Below are positions 8,247 to 16,624 of a stretch of DNA of 64,000 nt, piece by piece. A program made the position numbers and the translations under genes. The notes under the pieces were generated by a model. It saw only the letters and a list, made by a program, of their open reading frames with translations. It made no database searches and was not told the origin of the DNA. The DNA lies in contig NZ_JADBEC010000001.1 of NCBI RefSeq assembly GCF_014873945.1, positions 1,364,001 to 1,428,000 of the forward strand. Direction: 5' to 3'. Source of the stretch: Rhizobium viscosum (lineage in GTDB: Bacteria; Pseudomonadota; Alphaproteobacteria; Rhizobiales; Rhizobiaceae). How positions within the stretch are numbered: the stretch's first letter is position 1; each line of letters begins with the position of its first letter.

Positions 8247-8503
8247 GGAGGAGGTGGAGGAGGTTAGAACGCATTTTCCAAGAGTGGCCGGAAGCACCCT
8301 GTATTTCGCCCTGTACAAGCCGGCAAAACCGCTTCCGGCACCTTTCAGCAAACAACCTCCTCCACCTCCTCCAGCAGGTGATAACAATTTATAATCAACA
8401 ACTTGATCCGGATGAGGTCACCTCCGCCATACGCCCTCCACCTCCATGAACCTCCTCCAAAATCTGCGTTCACTGGAGGAGGTTCCAGGCCTGGAGGAGG
8501 TTC
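8247..8503. repeat. Array of TGGAGGAGGTT repeats in both orientations
   Basis: Five perfect copies of the 11-mer TGGAGGAGGTT or its complement occur in 250 bp: 8255-8265 (+), 8354-8364 (-), 8449-8459 (-), 8474-8484 (+) and 8492-8502 (+). Three extend to the 12-mer TGGAGGAGGTTC, and the copies at 8449 and 8474 make a perfect 12-bp inverted pair with a 14-nt spacer. Partial copies (GGAGGAGG, CCTCCACCTCC) lie between. The array is downstream of the VapE-like gene. Its spacing and mixed orientation suggest protein-binding iterons of a mobile element, not a coding tandem repeat. The rest of 8042-8563 holds no gene that I can support. Confidence 0.75.
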
Positions 8504-8524
8504 GCCATCCCTAGGGAAACAAGA

Positions 8525-8546
8525 AACCCGGCTCGATGGCCGGGTT
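8525..8546 (-). terminator. Rho-independent terminator of the VapE-like gene
   Basis: AACCCGGC (8525-8532) and GCCGGGTT (8539-8546) form 8-bp arms. On the minus strand the stem is followed by TTTCTTGTTT. It lies 18 bp past the stop of the gene at 8564. Confidence 0.7.
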
Positions 8547-8563
8547 GTCAGGGTCGGTGCGCG

Positions 8564-9736
8564 TCAGAAAGTCGAGCCGTAACCATATGCCGGCTCATGC
8601 CTGTCAGGGCTCCATTCCCGGGCCCCCTCCGGATCGCCGCGAACATAGGCCGTCTTTTTCTCGCCGTCGCGAAAGCGAAGGCCGTTGTCCCTCTTCTCGA
8701 ACCCCAGGCCGACCATCGCCGCACGCATATGGGCGTGATGAACCTTCGTCAGCTTATTGATGGTTTCCGGACCATCGAAGCCGACCATCTTCCAGACATC
8801 CGTCGCCTTGATCTTCAGCGGACCCTCCGGAATGCGCTCGCGAAGGATCTCCAGCCACGGCCCGAAATCCGACGATTCATGGGCAACACCAGCCGCTGCA
8901 TTCCGCAATGCCTGATTATCCAGACACAGGTTCTCACCCGCCTCCCTCTCCGCAGCCTCCGCCCATAACGGGTCTCGCGCCGCCGCAATGCCCGAGGGAT
9001 CGGCAGCCGTTGCCCGGACGATCCAGAAGCGGCGGTTGCCGGTGGTGTCGGTCAGGTAGCGGCTTTCGTTGGTGGTGCCGAAGAGGATGAATTGCCGTTG
9101 GCGTTTGGTTGTAAAGCGGCCATAGGAGAGCCTGGCGCTATCTATCATCGTGGGGATGAAGGATTTGACGCGGTTGGTGTCGCGGCGGCTCAGGCCGTCG
9201 AGTTCGGGCATTTCCAGAATCCAGTGGCCGGCGGTTTTTTCGATGGTCACTTTGGCATCGGCGCCGATTTCGAGCTGGTCGGTGAACCAGTCGCTGTCAT
9301 GGCAGAGCGCCAGGATGGCCGAGGATTTGCCGATGCCCTGGGGACCCTCGACGACGAGCATGTGATCGAATTTGCAGCCCGGATGCCTGACGCGGCGAAC
9401 AGCAGCGCAAAGGATCTTGCGGCCGAAGGCGCGGTTGAGCGGCGTGTCCTCGGCGCCGAAATAATCGACGAGCCAGGTGTCGATGCGCGGCTTTCGATCC
9501 CATTGAAGACGGGCGAGATAGTCGTGCACCGGATGATAGGCTCGCCGCTCGCCGATCAGCACCAGGGCATCGACGATGTTGTCCTTGGACGGCTCCCTGC
9601 CCTGGGCCGCGCGGGCGAGCTCGAAGCGAATTTCCGCCAGCCGCGCGTCGCCCATGGGAACGATGCCGCTGTCACGATGGATCTCCAGCTCGCCCGAAAG
9701 CAGGTTGAGCTTGATGAACCATTGGCGATCGACCAA
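8564..9736 (-). CDS. VapE-like (virulence-associated E) P-loop protein, 5'-truncated
   Basis: The 390-residue product has the PF05272 VapE organisation: an N-terminal LARLQWDRKPRID block, Walker A GPQGIGKSS at residues 131-139, a Walker-B-like WILEMPELD near 173 and the sensor block FGTTNESRYLTDTTGNRRFW. Such proteins are superfamily-3-like primase-helicases of phages and satellites. The frame stays open only to a TGA at 9794-9796, immediately beside the end of the emrB gene, so the usual N-terminal primase part is gone. TTG 9736 is the first plausible start but is not convincing. It is probably a dead fragment at the right edge of the tRNA-Thr island. Confidence 0.75.
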   Translation of the reverse strand: MVDRQWFIKLNLLSGELEIHRDSGIVPMGDARLAEIRFELARAAQGREPSKDNIVDALVLIGERRAYHPVHDYLARLQWDRKPRIDTWLVDYFGAEDTPLNRAFGRKILCAAVRRVRHPGCKFDHMLVVEGPQGIGKSSAILALCHDSDWFTDQLEIGADAKVTIEKTAGHWILEMPELDGLSRRDTNRVKSFIPTMIDSARLSYGRFTTKRQRQFILFGTTNESRYLTDTTGNRRFWIVRATAADPSGIAAARDPLWAEAAEREAGENLCLDNQALRNAAAGVAHESSDFGPWLEILRERIPEGPLKIKATDVWKMVGFDGPETINKLTKVHHAHMRAAMVGLGFEKRDNGLRFRDGEKKTAYVRGDPEGAREWSPDRHEPAYGYGSTF

Positions 9737-9809
9737 CCATTGTTCGAGTTCGATATCGAAGCGCGCGATGCAGGCGTGATCGCTGGCGTCGGCTCATCTC
9801 CGAACTTAC

Positions 9810-11372
9810 CTAAGTCGGCGAAGGCCCTCGTGTCAAAAGGACCACGACGACTGCGAGCGACAGCAGCACTCCGAGTATATAGAATGTGTCGGAAAATGCC
9901 ATGACGAAGGATTGTTGCTGGACGAGCGTGCCTAGCAAGATCTCGGCCTCATGATGCGCATGACCGATATCACCGGCGCCATGCGCCAAAAAATACTGCT
10001 GCATGTCCGTCAGAAACTGCCCGACGTTGTTTCCATAGGGCGTGACCGACTGGCCGATGATATTGGAATGGAATTGTTCACGTTTGGTGATGATCGTTGC
10101 CAGTGTGGCCGTTCCCACTGCGCCACCGAGGCTTCGCATCATGTTGAACAGCCCGGATGCCGCTCCTGATTGCTCTCTGGGGATTCCAATAGTTGCGATA
10201 CCGATCAACGGTGCGATCACCACGGCCTGACCAATTGCACGCACGATGTTGGTAATCATGAACTGGGGACCACCGTCGTCGAAGCTCAGATGCGTGTTCA
10301 GAAAGCAGCTCGCTGCGAAGATAGCCAGGCCGACGGACACGATGGCACGCCGATCGAAGTGCTTTTGCAGCAAAGGCACGAAGGGGATGATCAGAAGCTG
10401 CGGCAGGCCGGCCCAGGCCAGCACCAAGCCCGTTTGCTCGGCATTGTAGCCTTGAACTCCGTTTAGGTACGCAGGCAGCACGTACACCGAGCCGTAGAGG
10501 GCGAAGCCGACAATGATATTGGCGAGCGTACCCAATCCAAAATTTCGGTGCGCAAGCAGACGTAGTTGGACAGCAGGTTTCTCGACGACCAACTCGATGA
10601 TGATGAAAATCGTCAGTGCAATGGCTGCCAGGATGGCCAAGTACACTATGTAGGGTGACCCGAACCAGTCGTCCTTGTTGCCTTCATCGAGCACTGTTTG
10701 CAGCGATGCCAAGCCAACCGCCATGAATGCGATGCCGAGCCAGTCGCCGTCACGCAGCAATGCGAGGTTCATCTTGGTTCGTTCCAGCGTCGGATAGAGC
10801 AAGCCAAACATCAACGCCCCGGGGACAAGGTTGATGAAGAAGATATACTGCCATCCGTAGTTTTCGGTCAGGTAGCCGCCGATGGTCGGTCCGATTGCTG
10901 GTCCGAAGGTCGCAGTCAGCGCGAAAGCCGCTAACCCCGTCGGCTGCTGGCGCCGCGGGATCGTCGTCAACACGCGAGTGAAGGCCATCGGAATCATCAC
11001 CCCGCCCGTGAGGCCCTGCAATCCACGGAACATGATCATTTCCGATAGGTTCGTGGCAAAGGCGCAGCAGACGGAAAACAACAGGAACAGGCCGAGATTG
11101 CCCAGCAAGGCGCGGCGGAAGGTGAAGACGCGGCTCAGATAGTCCGTCAGCGGGATCATGATGATTTCGCCGATCAGATAGGCGGTCGAGATCCAGGTGC
11201 CGTTGTCGGAACCGGTACCGATTCCGCCTTCGATCTGTGGAAGCGAGGAATTGGTGATCTGAATGTCGAGGACGGCAATCAGCGCCCCCACCATACAGCC
11301 GCCAACCGCGATCCAAGTGCGCATGCTGGCGCCCGCCTCGCGCTCAACTCCAGATGTCTCCATGCCCGCCAT
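9810..11372 (-). CDS. emrB: DHA2-family drug efflux permease (EmrB/QacA type)
   Basis: A 520-residue major facilitator with about 14 membrane helices. The marks are the first helix VGALIAVLDIQITNSSLPQI, an RALLGNLG loop and the motif-C stretch ALTATFGPAIGPTIGGYL. It uses the proton gradient to export hydrophobic compounds through the EmrA adaptor encoded 20 bp upstream. GGGAGG precedes the ATG at 11372 by 9 nt. Its stop (9810-9812) nearly touches the truncated VapE frame, so the island boundary lies right behind this gene, and the extreme C-terminus may have been affected. Confidence 0.88.
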   Translation of the reverse strand: MAGMETSGVEREAGASMRTWIAVGGCMVGALIAVLDIQITNSSLPQIEGGIGTGSDNGTWISTAYLIGEIIMIPLTDYLSRVFTFRRALLGNLGLFLLFSVCCAFATNLSEMIMFRGLQGLTGGVMIPMAFTRVLTTIPRRQQPTGLAAFALTATFGPAIGPTIGGYLTENYGWQYIFFINLVPGALMFGLLYPTLERTKMNLALLRDGDWLGIAFMAVGLASLQTVLDEGNKDDWFGSPYIVYLAILAAIALTIFIIIELVVEKPAVQLRLLAHRNFGLGTLANIIVGFALYGSVYVLPAYLNGVQGYNAEQTGLVLAWAGLPQLLIIPFVPLLQKHFDRRAIVSVGLAIFAASCFLNTHLSFDDGGPQFMITNIVRAIGQAVVIAPLIGIATIGIPREQSGAASGLFNMMRSLGGAVGTATLATIITKREQFHSNIIGQSVTPYGNNVGQFLTDMQQYFLAHGAGDIGHAHHEAEILLGTLVQQQSFVMAFSDTFYILGVLLSLAVVVVLLTRGPSPT

Positions 11373-11392
11373 CGCCGTAGACCTCCCAAGAA

Positions 11393-12559
11393 TTACTTGC
11401 CTGCGTTCCCAGGAGGGTTGCTATCAACGGCCGGTCCAACCTTGATTGTGGTCGTTACCGACATCCCCGGAAGCAGGCGGCCGGCAAGTGGATCCGACTT
11501 GTCGATGGTGATCTTGACGGGAACACGCTGGACGATCTTGGTAAAGTTGCCGGTCGCATTGTCGGGCGGCAGCAAGGCGAACTCCTGACCGCTTGCCGGC
11601 GCTAGGCTGTTTACGATGCCGCGCACGGTGATACCTGAAAATGTATCCACGTCGATCCTGACCGGTTCGCCTGGCTTGACGTTGGCGAGCTGGGTCTCCT
11701 TGTAATTGGCGACGACATAGGCCGCCTGGAGCGGAACCACGGCCAGCAACTGTTGACCAGGCTGGGCGTAGAGGCCAACCCGGACTGCCCGCGCGCCGAC
11801 AACTCCGTCGACGGGTGCTCGTAGCACCGTATATCCCAGATTGAGTTCGGCCTGAGCCAGCGCGGCACGATTGTGACCAAGAGTTGCTTGTGCTTCGGAC
11901 TGTTGAGCATCGAGCGTGGCGATCTGCTTCTGCGCGGCGACCAGTGCAGCCTTGTCCTTGACTACGACGGCCTTCGCCGAATCGGCCTGCGACGCCGCCT
12001 GTTGGGCCTCTTCCACTGTTGCCGAACCCGTTTTTGACAGGGTCATAAAGCGCTGGTTGTTCTGTTCAGCGAACACCTCGGATGCCTGGTCGGTATTGAT
12101 CGTCGCTTGCGCTTCATCGATCAGGGCCTTTTGTTCGCTAAGTTGGGCGGCAATACTGCCGATGGCCGCTTCGGCCTCGGCGACATCCGCCTTGGCCTGA
12201 TCGACCGCCGCCTGAAAGTCGCGCGGATCAATCGTAGCGAGAACGTCACCGGCTTTGACCGGCTGATTGTCATTGACAAGAAGCGTCTGGATATAGCCCG
12301 CCACCTGTGGCGCTATCGCGACCACATCGGCCTGCACATATGCATCGTCCGTCGATTGTTCGAATTGCCACACTGTCCAGTATTTCCAGCCGCCATAGGC
12401 CGCTGCACCAAGCGCCACCATCCCTATCGTACCCAGCACCAGCATTCGCCATTTCGGCTTTCGCGTCGGCGGAACAGGTGTCCCTGTCTCCGCTTGATCG
12501 CTCTCATCTGAAGTTTTCAGGTTTGTGTTCGCAGGATGATTGGTGACATTCATGGTCAT
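11393..12559 (-). CDS. emrA: EmrA-type membrane fusion protein
   Basis: A 388-residue HlyD-family adaptor: short cytoplasmic tail, one membrane helix (WRMLVLGTIGMVALGAAAYG), a lipoyl half (TDDAYVQADVVAIAPQVAGYI), a long Ala/Gln-rich coiled coil and a second lipoyl half (AQAELNLGYTVLRAPVDGVV). A beta-barrel segment, VDTFSGITVRGIVNSLAP, follows. It links the EmrB pump to an outer-membrane channel. The start at 12559 is preferred over 12604 because AGGAG sits 5 nt before it. It forms a two-gene operon with emrB. No outer-membrane protein gene is adjacent. Confidence 0.88.
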   Translation of the reverse strand: MTMNVTNHPANTNLKTSDESDQAETGTPVPPTRKPKWRMLVLGTIGMVALGAAAYGGWKYWTVWQFEQSTDDAYVQADVVAIAPQVAGYIQTLLVNDNQPVKAGDVLATIDPRDFQAAVDQAKADVAEAEAAIGSIAAQLSEQKALIDEAQATINTDQASEVFAEQNNQRFMTLSKTGSATVEEAQQAASQADSAKAVVVKDKAALVAAQKQIATLDAQQSEAQATLGHNRAALAQAELNLGYTVLRAPVDGVVGARAVRVGLYAQPGQQLLAVVPLQAAYVVANYKETQLANVKPGEPVRIDVDTFSGITVRGIVNSLAPASGQEFALLPPDNATGNFTKIVQRVPVKITIDKSDPLAGRLLPGMSVTTTIKVGPAVDSNPPGNAGK

Positions 12560-13277
12560 GGGGGCTCCTGCCCCTGAATCGCCAACTGGCGGTTTGGGCT
12601 GCACCGGGATTTAGCGATTCCAGCAAAGTTAGGTTCAGCCAACCGGCCGACCCGACCGGGGAAGGCAGTGATGCGATGGATGAAAATTATCCCGTTAGTG
12701 TGTGTTCCATAACCATACGTTGGTGTAGGATATGCCGTGCTTTCTGGTCACGTCTTTGAGTTCGGGCTTGCGACGTAGACCCACCGCAGCAGGTCATTGA
12801 TCTGGCCGTTTGGATGCCCGTTGACCGTAAGCGGTGGGCCGATCCCACCTTGACCGAGATCATCGGTAGATTTGCTACTCGCCGAATGAGCTGCGCTCTG
12901 GTATCGCGGCACAGGCTGACATTTCGAATTTCGCGAAAACCCCTGACGGCGATAATCCTACCGGCGGCGCAGCCGTTCGAGGCGGTGAGACGCGCCCGTC
13001 CCGACGCCCGTATCGGACCGGGAAACTTGCCATCCCTGACTCGTGCTCGACAGTGTGCGGGTGATTGCGCTGCCAGTCATGGTCGTTCCGCTGAGACCGA
13101 TCAGAGGCAGAATGCGCGACGACGGCTGTTCATAACAAATGCGATGCAGTTCGACGCGATACAGCCGACGCAGGGCGACGTTCACTCTATCGGCGGCTCG
13201 CCGCACGGAAGGCAAGGTGGGCCGGGCCGGCCCGGCACGGCAGCCGTCGTCCGTGGAGGCCCTGAAGCGGGCTGAAC
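12560..13277. other. Gene-poor stretch upstream of emrAB
   Basis: About 700 bp contain only overlapping unsupported ORFs (for example 12814-13275 plus and 12958-13215 minus) with Arg-rich, shadow-like translations. The emrA promoter should lie near 12600-12750, where TGTTCCATAACCATACG is a possible operator. A regulator such as TetR or MarR would be expected beside emrAB, but none is recognisable. The stretch may be a decayed gene. Confidence 0.35.
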
Positions 13278-15302
13278 CTATGACCCATTCCGGAACAGGC
13301 GTTTTGAGTCAAGGTTCCTGATCATGCTGAACTGCAGCACGTTATCAGCTTCGAGCTGGGCTGCCGGCGCGGGCCTTCCTATGAAATAGCCTTGAATCTG
13401 GTTGATCCCGTACTGCTGCATCAGCCGCTGATGTTCGATGGTCTCGACGCCTTCAATGAGGATCTGCACGCCGCGATTACGCAGCAGGCTGATGATGTCG
13501 AGCAACATCCTCTTGCCTCTTTCCGTATTGCAGTCATGGAGGAAGGATCGATCGATCTTGACGGTGTCGAACTCTATGAGACGGAGCCACGAGAGACCTG
13601 CGAAGCCTGTGCCAAAATCGTCAAGCCAGACCTGAGCACCGAGCTTTCTCAGGTCGCTGATGCAACGAACGACGTCCTGGTCGATTTCCAACTCCACGCC
13701 CTCGGTAATCTCGAAAGCAAGCCGGGCGCCCGTCACGCCGAATTCTGCCAGCGTTGCCGCCACATAGGTGGCGAAACCCGGCGTCTTGAGTTCGATCGGG
13801 GAAACGTTGACGCTCGCGACCTGCACGAGGTCGGCCGCCAGCAAGTCCCGGCAAACAGTGCGGATTGCCCACCGGCCGAGTTCGACGATTGAACCCGTTC
13901 TTTCGGCGACCGGGATGAATTTGACAGGCGGTACGGACGTTCCATCCAACATGCTCAAACGCATCAAGGCTTCGACAGCGTCCGTCTTGCCCGTCTGGAC
14001 GTTGCGGATCGGCTGGTACACGAGAGAGACAAGGCCGTGATCGAGCGCGATCTTCAGGGTCGCAGCTATATCCTCGCTGTCATCGCTGCTCTCGGGATCT
14101 TCGGGATCGAAGACAACCAGGGTGTTGCGGCCCGCAGCCTTGGCGGCGTAAAGCGCGCGATCCGCTTCGTGAATGACCTTCTCGACCTGCTTGCTCTCGT
14201 CCCGCGTATAGGACACGCCGACACTCACCGTGATGACAGTGGTCCCGTCCCGCCTGTGTTCGTGTGGCCAGGCCAAGGACATAACGGCGGCACACATTGC
14301 TTCTGCAAGCTCGACCGCTCGTTCTGAATTCGGCATCGGTGTGATGACGATGAATTCCTCACCGCCGTATCGCCCGATGATCGAGTCCCAGGACTCGGCC
14401 ACACTTCGAAGAAGCTCGGAGACAGCGATGAGACAGCGGTCACCTTCCTGATGGCCGTAGCAGTCGTTATAGCGTTTGAAATAATCCACATCGATAAGCA
14501 GGACGGCAAAGGGCACCCTGTCGTCCTGCCAGCGTTGCCAATGATCACGCAGACGTTGATCCACTGCCCGGCGATTTTCGAGGCCGGTCAACGAGTCCGT
14601 GTTCGAGAGGTGCAAAAGAGCCCTGCCTCTTTCGTCGGCGGCAGCTTGCTGCAAACTCGCTTCAAATGCATTGAGGAAGACTTTGTAGCGCTCCCTGTTG
14701 AGCTGAAGATTCACGTAAGACGTGAAAACAAAGCAGGAAATACAGAACGCGCCGAGGATGAGCTTGTGGAGAAGCAACATGGGCGCAAACAGATAGAGGG
14801 CGCCAGTGAAGATGAGCACGTTCGTTGCGGAGGCCGCAAGAGCAACCGGAAACCGGAAACTGAAGAACAAGTTGACGCTCATCATGAAGATCGCGCCAAA
14901 CACCATATAATATGAGAACGCATCCCCGGCCGCGGTCATCTGGGCGGTGAGAAGCCAGACAAGATAGGCTGCGAGCACCGACACCGCCGCGGCCATGTCG
15001 ACCGTATCGGCTTTTGCTTTGCGGTAGAGCAGGAATTCCAGCACGCATAACGCACTGACGCCAACCGCCAGCCGGCCGGCGACCGTGTACCGGACGACAT
15101 CGCCGATAAAAAGATAGTCCGTGAAGGAATATGCGAGGTAAACAGCGACCGCTGTCCAGAGGCCTTTACGCGTCGCGCTCTTTCGGCCGCTCTCGCTCTT
15201 CTCCTCATAAAGGCAACGCAACCGCTCTGGCGACAGCGTCGGCCACACGGTAGCAGCTGCGGTCTCGGCTAACACGTGCATCATGCCCCTGCCACCCAAC
15301 AT
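13278..15302 (-). CDS. Membrane GGDEF-EAL c-di-GMP enzyme
   Basis: A 674-residue protein with about six N-terminal membrane helices (residues 45-210), a GGDEF domain (about 235-395) and an EAL domain (about 415-660). The cyclase site GRYGGEEF is intact, but the usual RxxD inhibitory site upstream of it reads ESWD, so product feedback is probably lost. The phosphodiesterase signatures EALMRL, DDFGTGFAGLSWL and EGVET are all present, so both activities are possible. It makes or breaks cyclic di-GMP, which controls motility and biofilm. It is divergent from a PhcB-like methyltransferase gene and shares a 14-bp repeat with its upstream region. Confidence 0.9.
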   Translation of the reverse strand: MLGGRGMMHVLAETAAATVWPTLSPERLRCLYEEKSESGRKSATRKGLWTAVAVYLAYSFTDYLFIGDVVRYTVAGRLAVGVSALCVLEFLLYRKAKADTVDMAAAVSVLAAYLVWLLTAQMTAAGDAFSYYMVFGAIFMMSVNLFFSFRFPVALAASATNVLIFTGALYLFAPMLLLHKLILGAFCISCFVFTSYVNLQLNRERYKVFLNAFEASLQQAAADERGRALLHLSNTDSLTGLENRRAVDQRLRDHWQRWQDDRVPFAVLLIDVDYFKRYNDCYGHQEGDRCLIAVSELLRSVAESWDSIIGRYGGEEFIVITPMPNSERAVELAEAMCAAVMSLAWPHEHRRDGTTVITVSVGVSYTRDESKQVEKVIHEADRALYAAKAAGRNTLVVFDPEDPESSDDSEDIAATLKIALDHGLVSLVYQPIRNVQTGKTDAVEALMRLSMLDGTSVPPVKFIPVAERTGSIVELGRWAIRTVCRDLLAADLVQVASVNVSPIELKTPGFATYVAATLAEFGVTGARLAFEITEGVELEIDQDVVRCISDLRKLGAQVWLDDFGTGFAGLSWLRLIEFDTVKIDRSFLHDCNTERGKRMLLDIISLLRNRGVQILIEGVETIEHQRLMQQYGINQIQGYFIGRPAPAAQLEADNVLQFSMIRNLDSKRLFRNGS

Positions 15303-15448
15303 CTTGCAGCAGTTGCCCTCCGCAGACTGCCGACTGAAGCTGGATAGCTGTACCCAGACTCCACATCAACCGATAACGCTCGAATGGCCCCAAAGCGGGC
15401 GGTCTATCTCTCGGGTTCCCTAATATTTTCTAAAGCTAACACGTGCAT
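15268..15448. repeat. 14-bp direct repeat in the divergent promoter region
   Basis: GCTAACACGTGCAT occurs at 15268-15281, inside the first codons of the GGDEF-EAL gene, and again at 15435-15448, between the two divergent genes. On the minus strand both copies read ATGCACGTGTTAGC, so the second could start a short peptide, MHVLALENIREPER, ending at TAG. CACGTG at its centre is itself a palindrome. Confidence 0.6.
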
Positions 15449-15541
15449 TGCCTCCGAGGCCCAACCTTAACGCTTGACTTGCGTGAAAATGATGAGGATT
15501 TTACGCAATGTTTTAAGCTCTTATTCACCAGTGAGGTTTCA

Positions 15542-16582
15542 GTGGCTCAGCCGCTCTTTTCTCTTGATGGCCAAAGCCTGATCACGCCGGAGTCCTTCAG
15601 CAATAAGCTTCCCTCACCGAACCGAGATGACGAAACAGACCTCCTGCGAACCGCGGAGGCTGAGTTTGCGATCGTCATCAACATCGCAATACAACGGTTC
15701 TCCGCGGGCAAGAACCTGCCTGATGCAGTCAGGTGGCTGATCGGCCAGCTTCATGAAGTCCGTCATAAATTCGGCGCTGCCGTGTGGCAGAAGCTCATCC
15801 CGATCATTCAGGACCATCCCTCGGCAAAGATCCTCCAGCAGTGCCCGTTCACTCGTTGGTCCTTTGACAAACCTCGCGGCTATTCCGGTGATGCCAGTCT
15901 TATCGACTTCATTTACGGGCATCCGGCAGTGGCCGAAGAAGTGGCCAGATCCACCCGTCTCGGCCTGGATATCTTCGACTACACGATAAACGCTCCCGGC
16001 CCGGTTGCAGTAAGAGAACGTCGCGACATCCTGACCCGCTACGTCGACGAGACCGCTGCGCGAACGGGTTCGGATACCGAAGTCCTGGCCATCGCTGCCG
16101 GTCACCTGCGCGAAGCGGAGGCATCAAAGGCACTTGCGGAAGGCCGCCTTAAACGCTGGGTAGCTCTTGATCAGGATCCGGAAAGTATCGGCTCGATCTC
16201 GAGCCAATTCCATGGAACTTCCGTCGAGCCTGTCAATGGATCCGTGCGCGGCTTGCTCGCACGAAAACATCGGATCGGCACGTTCGATCTGATCTACGCA
16301 GCCGGACTGTACGATTATCTCACCGACAAAGTGGCAATCCGGCTCACGCAGATTTGCATGGACATGCTGAAGCCGGGCGGCGTCTTTCTATTTGCCAACT
16401 TTTCCGACGAGATGGCCGATGACGGGTACATGGAATCCTACATGAACTGGGAGCTCCTCCAGCGTTCCGAAGCCGACATGTGGCGTATTTCCCATCGTAG
16501 TGCGACGGAAGACACCGAAAAGACGGTCTGGTTCGGTGCCAACCGCAACATCATTTACGCCGCCATCAGGAAGCGGTCGTAA
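15542..16582 (+). CDS. PhcB-like class I SAM methyltransferase
   Basis: The protein has an N-terminal helical part with the segment RWSFDKPRGYSGDASLIDFIYG and a C-terminal Rossmann methyltransferase domain (DTEVLAIAAGHLREAEAS, WVALDQDPESI, MLKPGGVFLFANF). This arrangement resembles Ralstonia PhcB, which makes a hydroxy fatty acid methyl ester quorum signal. Function here is inferred from similarity only. GTG 15542 is preferred because GAGG (15533-15536) precedes it by 5 nt. The frame is open back to GTG 15443, but that lacks a ribosome site. An inverted repeat GCGTGAAAA / TTTTACGC lies at about 15481-15506. The gene is divergent from the GGDEF-EAL gene, suggesting linked control. Confidence 0.72.
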   Translation: MAQPLFSLDGQSLITPESFSNKLPSPNRDDETDLLRTAEAEFAIVINIAIQRFSAGKNLPDAVRWLIGQLHEVRHKFGAAVWQKLIPIIQDHPSAKILQQCPFTRWSFDKPRGYSGDASLIDFIYGHPAVAEEVARSTRLGLDIFDYTINAPGPVAVRERRDILTRYVDETAARTGSDTEVLAIAAGHLREAEASKALAEGRLKRWVALDQDPESIGSISSQFHGTSVEPVNGSVRGLLARKHRIGTFDLIYAAGLYDYLTDKVAIRLTQICMDMLKPGGVFLFANFSDEMADDGYMESYMNWELLQRSEADMWRISHRSATEDTEKTVWFGANRNIIYAAIRKRS

Positions 16583-16624
16583 GTCCCGACGGGCCGGGGG
16601 GCATCACAAAATCCGAGACACGGG

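Noticed and set aside
8247..8503. CRISPR array
   Set aside because: Repeats are only 11-12 bp, occur in both orientations and have irregular spacing, and no cas genes are present.
5408..9810. Second copy of the tRNA-Thr 3' end as right attachment site
   Set aside because: No stretch resembling the T arm and acceptor end was found by eye up to the emrB border.
12814..13275. Possible regulator gene beside emrAB
   Set aside because: The translations on both strands lack any HTH or ligand-domain pattern and no ribosome site was found.
15443..15541. GTG 15443 as start of the PhcB-like gene
   Set aside because: It lacks a ribosome site and the first 33 residues look non-coding; GTG 15542 has GAGG at proper spacing.
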